Below the pieces are notes generated by a model. It searched no databases, was not told the origin of the DNA, and worked only from the letters and a program-made list of their open reading frames with translations. Of a DNA stretch of 12,080 nucleotides, positions 1 through 5,708 are shown piece after piece; within the stretch, counting starts at the first letter, position 1, and each line of letters begins with the position of its first letter. Source of the stretch: Acidobacteriota bacterium (lineage in GTDB: Bacteria; Acidobacteriota; Holophagae; Thermotomaculales; Thermotomaculaceae); contig QMQE01000063.1 of assembly GCA_003650445.1 (NCBI GenBank), positions 1 to 12,080 of the forward strand, read 5' to 3'. A program made the translations under genes and the position numbers.

Positions 1-140
1 TTAGATTATAGGTGTTGGATGTTAGATGACAATCAGGGAAAATCAAAAGACAGAGAACGGTCAACTCCCTTCTTTCACCCACTCGCACTTTCACTCGCAC
101 TGTTCTTACCCCTACTCTAAGGAGTAATATTTCAGGGCAC
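1..140. other. Intergenic stretch at the left edge with short degenerate repeats
   Basis: No convincing gene is visible here. Bases 1-30 are a degenerate TAGRTGT-like low-complexity run. Bases 80-101 hold two copies of CACTCGCACT (80-89 and 92-101) at a 12-bp period. Such simple tandem decay is common between bacterial genes and need not be functional. The gene beyond the left edge cannot be seen. Confidence 0.5.
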
Positions 141-171
141 AAAAAAAGAGGGGACTGGTGTCCCCTCTTTT
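141..171 (-). terminator. Intrinsic terminator of the HU gene
   Basis: A perfect 12-bp inverted repeat, AAAAGAGGGGAC at 144-155 and GTCCCCTCTTTT at 160-171, encloses a TGGT loop. Read on the minus strand, the stem leads into a run of seven T (complement of 141-147). It lies just past the HU stop codon, so it is a standard rho-independent terminator for that gene. The stem has an A/T-rich base on both sides, so it could also terminate plus-strand transcripts weakly. Confidence 0.93.
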
Positions 172-187
172 CTAAATGGCAGGTTAA

Positions 188-460
188 TTAGTTAATGCTG
201 TCCTTCAGTTGCTTTCCAGCTTTGAATTTAACAACCTTGCGGGCGGGAATCTTGATAGCAGCGCCGGTCTGGGGGTTTCTGCCGGTTCTTGCATCACGAT
301 GGGAAACTTCAAACGTGCCAAAGCCCACAAAAGAAACTTTATCTCCTGATTTCAGAGAATCACCAATAGAATTGATGATGCCATCCAGCACAGCCTGCAC
401 TTTGCCCTTAGGCAGTTCGGTCTCTTGAGCGACTTTCGCAATCAGTTCAGTTTTGTTCAT
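188..460 (-). CDS. hup: DNA-binding protein HU (HU/IHF family)
   Basis: A small histone-like protein that binds and bends DNA as a dimer and compacts the nucleoid. The 90-residue length is exactly that of the HU family. The helical dimerisation half (about 1-40) is followed by the conserved GFGTF turn at 46-50. The beta-arm holds RTGRNPQTG at 58-66, including the intercalating proline P63, and IPA at 71-73. This identifies a member of the HU/IHF family. The symmetrical, unspecialised sequence favours HU over IHF, but the family cannot be subdivided with certainty from one sequence. The ATG is preceded by AAGGAGG nine bases upstream (complement of 470-476). The gene has its own consensus promoter and terminator, so it is a single-gene unit. 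The long leader and strong promoter suit a very abundant protein. Confidence 0.97.
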   Translation of the reverse strand: MNKTELIAKVAQETELPKGKVQAVLDGIINSIGDSLKSGDKVSFVGFGTFEVSHRDARTGRNPQTGAAIKIPARKVVKFKAGKQLKDSIN

Positions 461-469
461 TAAAAACTT

Positions 470-476
470 CCTCCTT
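470..476 (-). promoter_or_regulatory. Ribosome binding site of HU
   Basis: AAGGAGG on the minus strand lies nine bases before the ATG at 458-460. It supports that start. Confidence 0.85.
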
Positions 477-505
477 TTTATTTGAGGGTAAACCCCCGTA
501 ATTCT

Positions 506-521
506 AAGTTCGAATTAACTT
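506..521. promoter_or_regulatory. Dyad at the predicted HU transcription start (possible operator)
   Basis: AAGTT (506-510) and AACTT (517-521) form an inverted repeat around CGAATT. The site covers the predicted +1 (about 519) and the first leader bases of the HU transcript. It could bind a dimeric regulator or form a weak 5' hairpin, but in AT-rich DNA a 5-bp dyad can arise by chance. Confidence 0.3.
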
Positions 522-525
522 CACT

Positions 526-554
526 ATGTTATTTAGATTTGATTCTTTTGTCAA
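526..554 (-). promoter_or_regulatory. Sigma-70 promoter of HU
   Basis: On the minus strand TTGACA (complement of 549-554, perfect) is separated by exactly 17 bp from TAACAT (complement of 526-531, 4 of 6 matches). The predicted start is near 519, giving a leader of about 60 nt. The spacing and -35 box are ideal for the primary sigma factor. Confidence 0.85.
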
Positions 555-556
555 CA

Positions 557-578
557 AAAAACCTTCTAAAAACCTTCT
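557..578 (-). promoter_or_regulatory. Phased A/T direct repeat upstream of the HU promoter (UP-element-like)
   Basis: Two exact copies of AAAAACCTTCT (557-567 and 568-578) lie in tandem with an 11-bp period. Relative to the predicted start they cover about -38 to -59, immediately behind the -35 box. That is the place where the alpha C-terminal domains of RNA polymerase contact A/T tracts. The one-turn phasing is what an UP element or curved DNA would show. The function is inferred from position and composition. Confidence 0.5.
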
Positions 579-730
579 AAATTCCCCGTAAAATCGGGCT
601 TTTCTCTGAAAGCCGTTTGGTAAACAGGAACACAGGGTAAATGAAGGCACTTTTTTGTTAATGCGAAGTCTGATAGTTGGACAAAAAATAGCGAAACTGT
701 TTAATTTAAAAACAAGGTGTTTTTAGCCGT

Positions 731-1654
731 TCACAAGTCCTGATTTTCTGAAATCCGGAGTTCGCCATTCACAAACATGAGTTCCCGTTGATGTTTCCCT
801 GTGCGATAAATCCATGTTTCCTTTTTTTTACTGACCTTCAGTTTTTCATCCGGTTCACCGAGCGCCGTCAGAACCTGGTTTTCATGCATCCCGTCCATGA
901 GGTCTCCAGCAATTGCGTATGCCCAGTAAAAGTCATAGGAAGCGGGAACTCCAGCCTTCAGATCCCTGGTTGTGAACCTGGAAAAGAAGGCGTGAATGGC
1001 GTTGCAGATGTTGTTTACAGCTCCGAGGAATGGAACAGATACCTTATGTGTTACACCCTTTTTATCTGTCAAATCCACGACAAGGGTTTTCATTTCACGA
1101 ATAGAAATATAAGCAGCGCTGATCATGAAGGGCTGGAGATTTTTCAGCTTTTCAGTATTATTGTCCACCGAGGCAATGGGATTGCCCATTGTTTTTCCGT
1201 GAAGGCCTTCCAGAGATTCAGTCAGTACTCCTTCAAGGATGGCCTCTTCGTATCGACCCGTAGAATGAACCTTATGCCATTTTTTATCCCTTTTGTTATA
1301 TGCGTGGGCATTCAGAGTTACGGTGAGAACCCGGCCTTTTAAGGCAGCTTTCAGCTGAATTTTTTCCTTTCTCCATTTTGGCCGGTGGAGGGCGGGAAAT
1401 TCACCGATTCTTGGCGTTTTTCGTTTGAGTTTAAAGGTTTTGAACTCTGTGGAAATTGTCGCTGCCGCGGGATTACTGTTGATTTCCCTGAACTTGAGTT
1501 CTTGTTTAGCCGTAGCGGAGAAATGTTTCTGAAGAATGGAGAATATGTGTTGCGATGAAGGGCCTTTCGGAACCTCACAGGAAATGTCCTGAGAGAAAAC
1601 AATTTGAAGATGAACACAGCTTAAGAGTAACGTGAATATAAGGAATTTTTTCAT
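731..1654 (-). CDS. Exported protein of unknown function with a BamE-like C-terminal segment
   Basis: I do not recognise the family of the full-length protein (307 aa). The N-terminus MKKFLIFTLLLSC is a short basic, hydrophobic export signal. C13 sits in a lipobox-like LLSC, although the leucine at -2 is not ideal. A signal-peptidase I cut near VFS/Q is the alternative. Residues about 90-240 look like a mixed alpha/beta domain rich in lysine. The C-terminal 53 residues (from 255) run GMHENQVLTALGEPDE, then WIYRTG, then LMFVNGEL. This is the pattern of the SmpA/BamE fold (G-M-x-x-x-x-V at the helix, L-G-x-P, then W-x-Y and a strand ending in N-G-x-L). An envelope, possibly outer-membrane-associated, location is inferred. 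A clear SD (AGGAG, 7 nt spacing) precedes the ATG. It lies 53 bp after pdxJ on the same strand with no terminator between, so it is probably the last gene of the cdaA operon. Confidence 0.85.
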   Translation of the reverse strand: MKKFLIFTLLLSCVHLQIVFSQDISCEVPKGPSSQHIFSILQKHFSATAKQELKFREINSNPAAATISTEFKTFKLKRKTPRIGEFPALHRPKWRKEKIQLKAALKGRVLTVTLNAHAYNKRDKKWHKVHSTGRYEEAILEGVLTESLEGLHGKTMGNPIASVDNNTEKLKNLQPFMISAAYISIREMKTLVVDLTDKKGVTHKVSVPFLGAVNNICNAIHAFFSRFTTRDLKAGVPASYDFYWAYAIAGDLMDGMHENQVLTALGEPDEKLKVSKKKETWIYRTGKHQRELMFVNGELRISENQDL

Positions 1655-1707
1655 ACTGATTCTCCTCTGAAATACGTAAATGTGGATTTTATAGGGATAG
1701 CGTCTGC

Positions 1708-2421
1708 CTATTTCATTTTTTCTTTCATTTCATTGATGGCTTCTTTCAACCCGACAAAGATTGCACGACCGATGAGGGAATGGCCGATATTGAGCTCTTC
1801 AACCTCCGGGATAGCGGCCACCGGGCCAACGTTTCGAAGATTGAGCCCATGGCCTGCGGCTACCCGAAGCCCGGTTTTGTGGGCATATCGCGCCGCATTT
1901 CTCAGCTTTTCCAGCTCCAGAATATGCTGCTCTTCACCTTTGGCATCCGCGTAACGCCCTGTGTTCAATTCGATGATTTCCACACCCAGTCTGGCACATG
2001 CTTTTATCTGTTCGTTGGAGGGGTCCACAAAGATGCTGATGTGGATGTCCTGGTCGTGATAATCCTGAATCAGAGGTTTCAGTGTTTTACTGTGAAGAAG
2101 GACATCCAGGCCACCCTCGGTGGTTACTTCTTCTCGGCGTTCCGGGACGAACGTGACACTATAGGGCTTGATTTCGCAGGCAATTCGGAACATTTCCTGG
2201 GTGGGGGCCATTTCAATGTTCAGGCGGGTTTTGCAGATCTGGGCCATAATGCGGATATCCCGCTCCTGCATATGGCGTCTGTCTCCCCTCAGATGAACTG
2301 TAATGCCGTCCGCACCGGCAGATTCGGCAATTACGAGGGCATGAACCGGATCCGGCTCATCTATCTTTCTGGCTTCGCGTACGGTAGCGACGTGGTCTAT
2401 ATTTACGCCGAGTCTTGTCAT
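1708..2421 (-). CDS. pdxJ: Pyridoxine 5'-phosphate synthase
   Basis: Cytosolic TIM-barrel enzyme that condenses 1-deoxyxylulose 5-phosphate with 3-amino-2-oxopropyl phosphate to make pyridoxine 5'-phosphate. It is the last ring-forming step of DXP-dependent vitamin B6 synthesis. The length (237 aa) is normal for the family. Visible family motifs are GVNIDHVATVREAR (5-18), VHLRGDRRH (42-50), NIEMAPT with the catalytic glutamate E70, VPERREEVTTEGGLD, ELNTGRYADA, AGHGLN with H191, and LNIGHSLIGRA near the end. One difference from the E. coli-type motif HLREDRRH is glycine G46 (codon GGA) where glutamate is usual. From memory the position also varies in other phyla, so activity is still expected. 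Its ATG overlaps the glmM stop as ATGA, which indicates translational coupling. Confidence 0.97.
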   Translation of the reverse strand: MTRLGVNIDHVATVREARKIDEPDPVHALVIAESAGADGITVHLRGDRRHMQERDIRIMAQICKTRLNIEMAPTQEMFRIACEIKPYSVTFVPERREEVTTEGGLDVLLHSKTLKPLIQDYHDQDIHISIFVDPSNEQIKACARLGVEIIELNTGRYADAKGEEQHILELEKLRNAARYAHKTGLRVAAGHGLNLRNVGPVAAIPEVEELNIGHSLIGRAIFVGLKEAINEMKEKMK

Positions 2422-3722
2422 TGAGTCCTCCTGTTTTTGAAGAAATTGGCAATTTTCGATGCGATTTCTTCATTCTGTTCTTCCGAAGGTGATTCTATCA
2501 AAATTCTGAGTAGATTTTCAGTCCCTGAATATCTTGGAAAGATTCTTCCTTTGCCGTCCATCCCAATTTCCAATTTTCTGATGAGAGGAATGAAGCCCTG
2601 GATTGCCTTCAATGGAATTCGTTCCGATACCGGGAAATTCAGAAGAGTCTGGGGCATCATGGGATAGGATTCAAATATGTCAGAAAGGCTGATGTTTTCA
2701 GTTGAGAGAAGTTCCAGAACCTGAAGAAATACGGCAAATCCATCTCCGGTAAAATTCAATTTGTCCAGAATTATGTGCCCGGAGGTTTCTCCTCCCAGTG
2801 GCGCATTGTGCCGATCCATCAATTCCCGGACGAAGCGATCTCCGACGTCACTGCGATGAAAGGCAGATCCCCTCTGTTCTGAAAAACGGGCAACGGCTTC
2901 GTTGGTCATCACCGTACCGACAATGTTGTGTATATTCAGGGAGTCTGCCAGAAACATCAGGATATGGTCACCGGTAATCAGACGTCCCCGGCTGTCCTTG
3001 AAGAGAATTCGATCGCCGTCGCCGTCCAGTGCTGCAGAGTTCGCTTCCATTTTGGCTGGTTGTGCAGCCCCGCAATTCAGATTGATGTTCCGCCCGTCGG
3101 GCCATACATTGAAAGTTTCAATGGGAGTTTTCAGGGTTTGATTCACAAATCGAAGGAGGTTGGCACCGGCTCCATTTGCACAGTCAATGGGAAATCGGAC
3201 GCGGATGTTTTCCGGTGGTATCAGTGAAAAAAGGTGTGTTGTGTAATGGGCCATAAGCTCTTCTGAAGACGGCGAGTGACCCTGTGTGTCGGCAAGTGTG
3301 TCTTCAATTGGATTCTGGATGGGAGATTGTCCCGGAATTTCATATTCAAGTTGTGTCTGCAGGGAAGTGGAAATCTTTCGGCCGTGCCCGTCAAAAAATT
3401 TAAATCCATTATCAGTGTAGGGGTTGTGCGAAGCCGTAATCATTACACCACCTGAAAAATCCATGCTGGAAACGCAATATGCCAGGACCGGCGTTGGGAG
3501 AATTCCCCCGTGAACCGGATTCGCGCCACCGGTTGCTAACCCCGCATAAATTGCTCCGGCCAGGGCGGGGCAGGATTCCCGGGTGTCCATTGCGATAAGG
3601 ATTTGTTTCCCCGGATGGTGGGACGCAAATGCCATTCCTGCCCGGAATGCCAATTCAGGTAGTATGGGAAATTCACCTGCCTTTCCCCGGATGCCATCTG
3701 TTCCGAAAAGCCGCGTGGACAT
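2418..3722 (-). CDS. glmM: Phosphoglucosamine mutase
   Basis: Converts glucosamine 6-phosphate to glucosamine 1-phosphate, the entry to UDP-GlcNAc for peptidoglycan and lipopolysaccharide. All landmarks of the alpha-D-phosphohexomutase family are present. FGTDGIRG is at 6-13. TASHNPYTDNG has the phosphoserine S98. The magnesium loop DGDGDR is at 233-238. The sugar-binding GGETSGH follows, and RYSGTENLLRI near the C-terminus binds phosphate. GTDGIRG and the position next to cdaA/cdaR favour GlmM over a phosphomannomutase. The protein has 434 residues against about 445 usually. Much of the shortage lies directly before the metal loop. Between CGAAQPAKM and DGDGDR there are only 16 residues from the cysteine to the first aspartate, where E. 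coli-type GlmM has about 24, and the usual ADLGIAF strand is not recognisable. The gene starts immediately after the cdaR stop (TGA-ATG) and overlaps pdxJ by 4 nt. Confidence 0.93.
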   Translation of the reverse strand: MSTRLFGTDGIRGKAGEFPILPELAFRAGMAFASHHPGKQILIAMDTRESCPALAGAIYAGLATGGANPVHGGILPTPVLAYCVSSMDFSGGVMITASHNPYTDNGFKFFDGHGRKISTSLQTQLEYEIPGQSPIQNPIEDTLADTQGHSPSSEELMAHYTTHLFSLIPPENIRVRFPIDCANGAGANLLRFVNQTLKTPIETFNVWPDGRNINLNCGAAQPAKMEANSAALDGDGDRILFKDSRGRLITGDHILMFLADSLNIHNIVGTVMTNEAVARFSEQRGSAFHRSDVGDRFVRELMDRHNAPLGGETSGHIILDKLNFTGDGFAVFLQVLELLSTENISLSDIFESYPMMPQTLLNFPVSERIPLKAIQGFIPLIRKLEIGMDGKGRIFPRYSGTENLLRILIESPSEEQNEEIASKIANFFKNRRTQ

Positions 3723-4664
3723 TCAAAATACCCGTACGTTGACCATTTCAGGTGAGGTTTTCAATTCGATACTATTGAGGAGCCTTTCCGAATCCTTGGA
3801 TTCATATTGAATCCGGGGGGAAATTACGTAATCTTCTTTTCTTGATGATAAGCCGCTGCAGTCTACAATTACGCGAAAGTTTTTTCTCTTCAGCTTCTTG
3901 ATAAGTGAAAATGGCCCGACGGCAATTACATTGATTCGACTGGGATTTACCCAGGTTTTTGACTGTTGGTGAATCAGCGTGACCTCCACTCTGCGGAAGG
4001 ATTGGGTTTTGGTTTGTTCTCCTATGGTCACTGTGATGCTGACACTGGAGTCTTTTGTGAGCTTCAGGTAATCTGATTTCAGTACAACAAATCCTTTGGT
4101 TGTGAGAGATGTCGATCTGCCGGTTACATCGATTGGTTCAGTGGTCAGATAATCACGTTTCTGGAATTCGGAAGCAGGCCCTTCAAGCTCAAGCGCCGGA
4201 GGATTTGCCTGTATCTTTTTGATTTCGAAGCCGTCGGCGGTATTTCCTACTATTGTAGGTTTGACTGGCAGTAGCTTTTTTAGCTTCCGTTCAATTCTGA
4301 ATTGAACGGTGTTGGGCGTAATCCCCACCACTTGGATACCCTTGGGGCGATGAATCATGTGTTCTGTAAGGGGAATTGAGTGTACGCCAAAGGCTTTGTT
4401 CCCGAGGTCGATTGAGACATAAAGGTCTTTCGGTTCCAATTTTCGTACAGCCTTTTCCGGGCCCCGCAATTGTACATTGACCTCGTAAAAAACGTCTTCC
4501 ATTAAAATGATATTATCGGTAATATTCTCAAAATAAATGGGGACAGTGAACGCCTTGGTGACCATCTTAATCTCCCTGGAGCCACTGATATATGCCCACA
4601 GTGCAAAGCCGAGAATAAGAGACAGGATGCGCAACCACATTTTTGATGTTTTGCTACTACTCAT
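3723..4664 (-). CDS. cdaR: YbbR-domain protein, CdaA regulator
   Basis: A membrane-anchored protein that in Firmicutes binds CdaA and modulates c-di-AMP synthesis. The 313 residues begin with one transmembrane helix (about 9-28; LGFALWAYISG is the typical YbbR anchor). An extracytoplasmic part of tandem beta-rich YbbR repeats follows, roughly 30-120, 125-210 and 215-305. Repeat hallmarks include V-x-V-x-L-R-G-P near residue 70, ELEGPASEF near 175, and INVIAVGPFSLIKKL in the last repeat. The family is recognised from this pattern together with gene order, because sequence conservation is low. Its ATG lies inside the end of cdaA (8-nt overlap), with a GGAG-like SD just upstream, and glmM follows with no gap. 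Three repeats is within the known range for the family (often up to four). Confidence 0.92.
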   Translation of the reverse strand: MSSSKTSKMWLRILSLILGFALWAYISGSREIKMVTKAFTVPIYFENITDNIILMEDVFYEVNVQLRGPEKAVRKLEPKDLYVSIDLGNKAFGVHSIPLTEHMIHRPKGIQVVGITPNTVQFRIERKLKKLLPVKPTIVGNTADGFEIKKIQANPPALELEGPASEFQKRDYLTTEPIDVTGRSTSLTTKGFVVLKSDYLKLTKDSSVSITVTIGEQTKTQSFRRVEVTLIHQQSKTWVNPSRINVIAVGPFSLIKKLKRKNFRVIVDCSGLSSRKEDYVISPRIQYESKDSERLLNSIELKTSPEMVNVRVF

Positions 4665-5508
4665 TTCCCTTCTCCTCAGAGCGTTTCTTCAATTTTCCCC
4701 ACAATGCAAGGAGCCTGGATTGGGGTGCGTTCTTAAGGTCCATCTTCAAAAGTCCTTCAAGATGGCGTGTCATACCTTCCAGGGATGTGTCTTTGTAATG
4801 CATGATCATTCCGTTCTTGGCAAAGGAAATTTTTCCGGTTTCTTCTGACACAATGACGGACACACAGTCGGTTTCTTCCGTGATTCCCACACCGGCACGA
4901 TGACGAGTTCCAAAATGCGGGGGCAGGTTGGGGTTACCGGAAAGAGGGAGCAGGCAGCCAGCTGCGGCAATGCGGTCTTCAATGATGATGACGGCACCGT
5001 CGTGGAGCGGTGTCTTGGGTTCAAAGATGTTGATGAGCAGGTCATAGCTGATTCTCGCATCCATTCTAATACCAGTTTCAATGTGATGGCCGAGGCCTTG
5101 AATCTGCTGAAGAATAATCAAAGCACCTTTCCTTTCATGTGAAAGAATTTCAGCTGCCTTGACAATTTGTTCAATACCGGCTTCTCCCCGGGTGGGGGTG
5201 TTGAACTGCAGAATGGGATTGGTTCCCATCCTGGCGAGAATTTTGCGGATTTCATTCTGGAACAGCACAATAATGGCCACGGGCAGGAAAGCAATGGTAT
5301 AGTCGACCATTGTCTTTACCGTAATCAGCCCCATGATGCCGGATACATAGCTGATAAGTAATAATGAAATGATACCGATAAGCATCTGGACGGCGCGGGT
5401 GCCACGGATCAGGACCAGCAATTTGTAGATGACAAAAGAAATCACCACAATATCAATGATGTCAATAATTCCGGGTATCCGGAATGGCAACCATCCCAAA
5501 TTTACCAC
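4657..5508 (-). CDS. cdaA: Diadenylate cyclase CdaA (membrane-bound DAC enzyme)
   Basis: Makes cyclic di-AMP from two ATP at the cytoplasmic face of the membrane. Counting from the GTG at 5508 the protein has 283 residues, typical of CdaA. Three transmembrane helices come first (about 13-33, 38-58 and 66-84, with the conserved IYKLLVLIRGTRAVQ at the first loop). Next are the LFQNEIRKILARMG linker and the DAC domain. The domain carries the catalytic D170-G171-A172 within LHDGAVII and the ATP-binding G-T-R-H-R at 200-204. Both catalytic motifs are intact. I chose GTG 5508 because a perfect AGGAGG lies 7 nt before it. An ATG at 5538 (10 residues longer) is in frame but has no visible SD. The last codons overlap cdaR. 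The neighbours cdaR and glmM form the canonical c-di-AMP/cell-wall module. Confidence 0.95.
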   Translation of the reverse strand: MVNLGWLPFRIPGIIDIIDIVVISFVIYKLLVLIRGTRAVQMLIGIISLLLISYVSGIMGLITVKTMVDYTIAFLPVAIIVLFQNEIRKILARMGTNPILQFNTPTRGEAGIEQIVKAAEILSHERKGALIILQQIQGLGHHIETGIRMDARISYDLLINIFEPKTPLHDGAVIIIEDRIAAAGCLLPLSGNPNLPPHFGTRHRAGVGITEETDCVSVIVSEETGKISFAKNGMIMHYKDTSLEGMTRHLEGLLKMDLKNAPQSRLLALWGKLKKRSEEKGNE

Positions 5509-5515
5509 CGCCTTG

Positions 5516-5521
5516 CCTCCT
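5516..5521 (-). promoter_or_regulatory. Ribosome binding site deciding the cdaA start
   Basis: AGGAGG on the minus strand, 7 nt before GTG 5506-5508. The upstream ATG at 5536-5538 is preceded only by an AT-rich stretch without an SD, so the GTG is the better start. Confidence 0.75.
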
Positions 5522-5573
5522 GGGGTTTCTGCGTGCATAAAATAAATTCAGGCAAAAAGCCTTCATGTAGTAA

Positions 5574-5582
5574 ATTTTAGCA
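5574..5582 (-). promoter_or_regulatory. Extended -10 promoter of the cdaA operon
   Basis: On the minus strand the site reads TGCTAAAAT: the TGn extension plus a 5-of-6 -10 hexamer. No good -35 box is found 16-18 bp upstream. The predicted start is near 5567, giving a leader of about 59 nt to the GTG start. The leader includes a small AGGC-TTTTT-GCCT hairpin (5550-5562). Confidence 0.5.
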
Positions 5583-5611
5583 GAGAAAATGCGATAAAAG
5601 TGAAAAAAAAA

Positions 5612-5639
5612 TTGAAAATTTAAAATTCTTGCCTATATT
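5612..5639 (+). promoter_or_regulatory. Sigma-70 promoter of rpoD
   Basis: TTGAAA (5612-5617, 5 of 6) and TATATT (5634-5639, 5 of 6) are separated by 16 bp. The predicted transcription start is near 5646. The poly-A stretch 5604-5611 lies directly behind the -35 box and could help RNA polymerase binding. The primary sigma factor gene therefore appears to be read from a promoter of its own type. Confidence 0.65.
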
Positions 5640-5695
5640 TTATCTTTGCAATGGTTTTGCGTTGTGTTACAAGTAATGTTTGTGTTTTGTGCCAC

Positions 5696-5701
5696 AGGAG
5701 G
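5696..5701 (+). promoter_or_regulatory. Ribosome binding site deciding the rpoD start
   Basis: A perfect AGGAGG seven bases before TTG 5709-5711. The frame is open back to a TTG at 5646. However, translation from there would begin at about the predicted +1 and would add a cysteine/aromatic-rich segment foreign to sigma factors. Confidence 0.85.
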
Positions 5702-5708
5702 TTCGGTA

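Noticed and set aside
80..101. Two CACTCGCACT units as the start of a CRISPR or iteron array
   Set aside because: There are only two copies with a 2-bp gap, no spacers, no further copies in the window and no replication or cas gene nearby.
708..724. AAAAACA-AGG-TGTTTTT hairpin just after the stop of the exported-protein gene, as a terminator
   Set aside because: The 7-bp stem has a single GC pair and no separate U-run. It is too weak to call, although it is the only candidate 3' end for the cdaA operon before HU.
1780..2424. Plus-strand open frame of 214 codons opposite pdxJ
   Set aside because: It is a codon-bias shadow of the highly conserved pdxJ frame.
5646..5708. N-terminal extension of the sigma factor as a signal or membrane segment
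   Set aside because: The SD placement and the normal sigma region 1.1 start at 5709 show that it is an untranslated leader.
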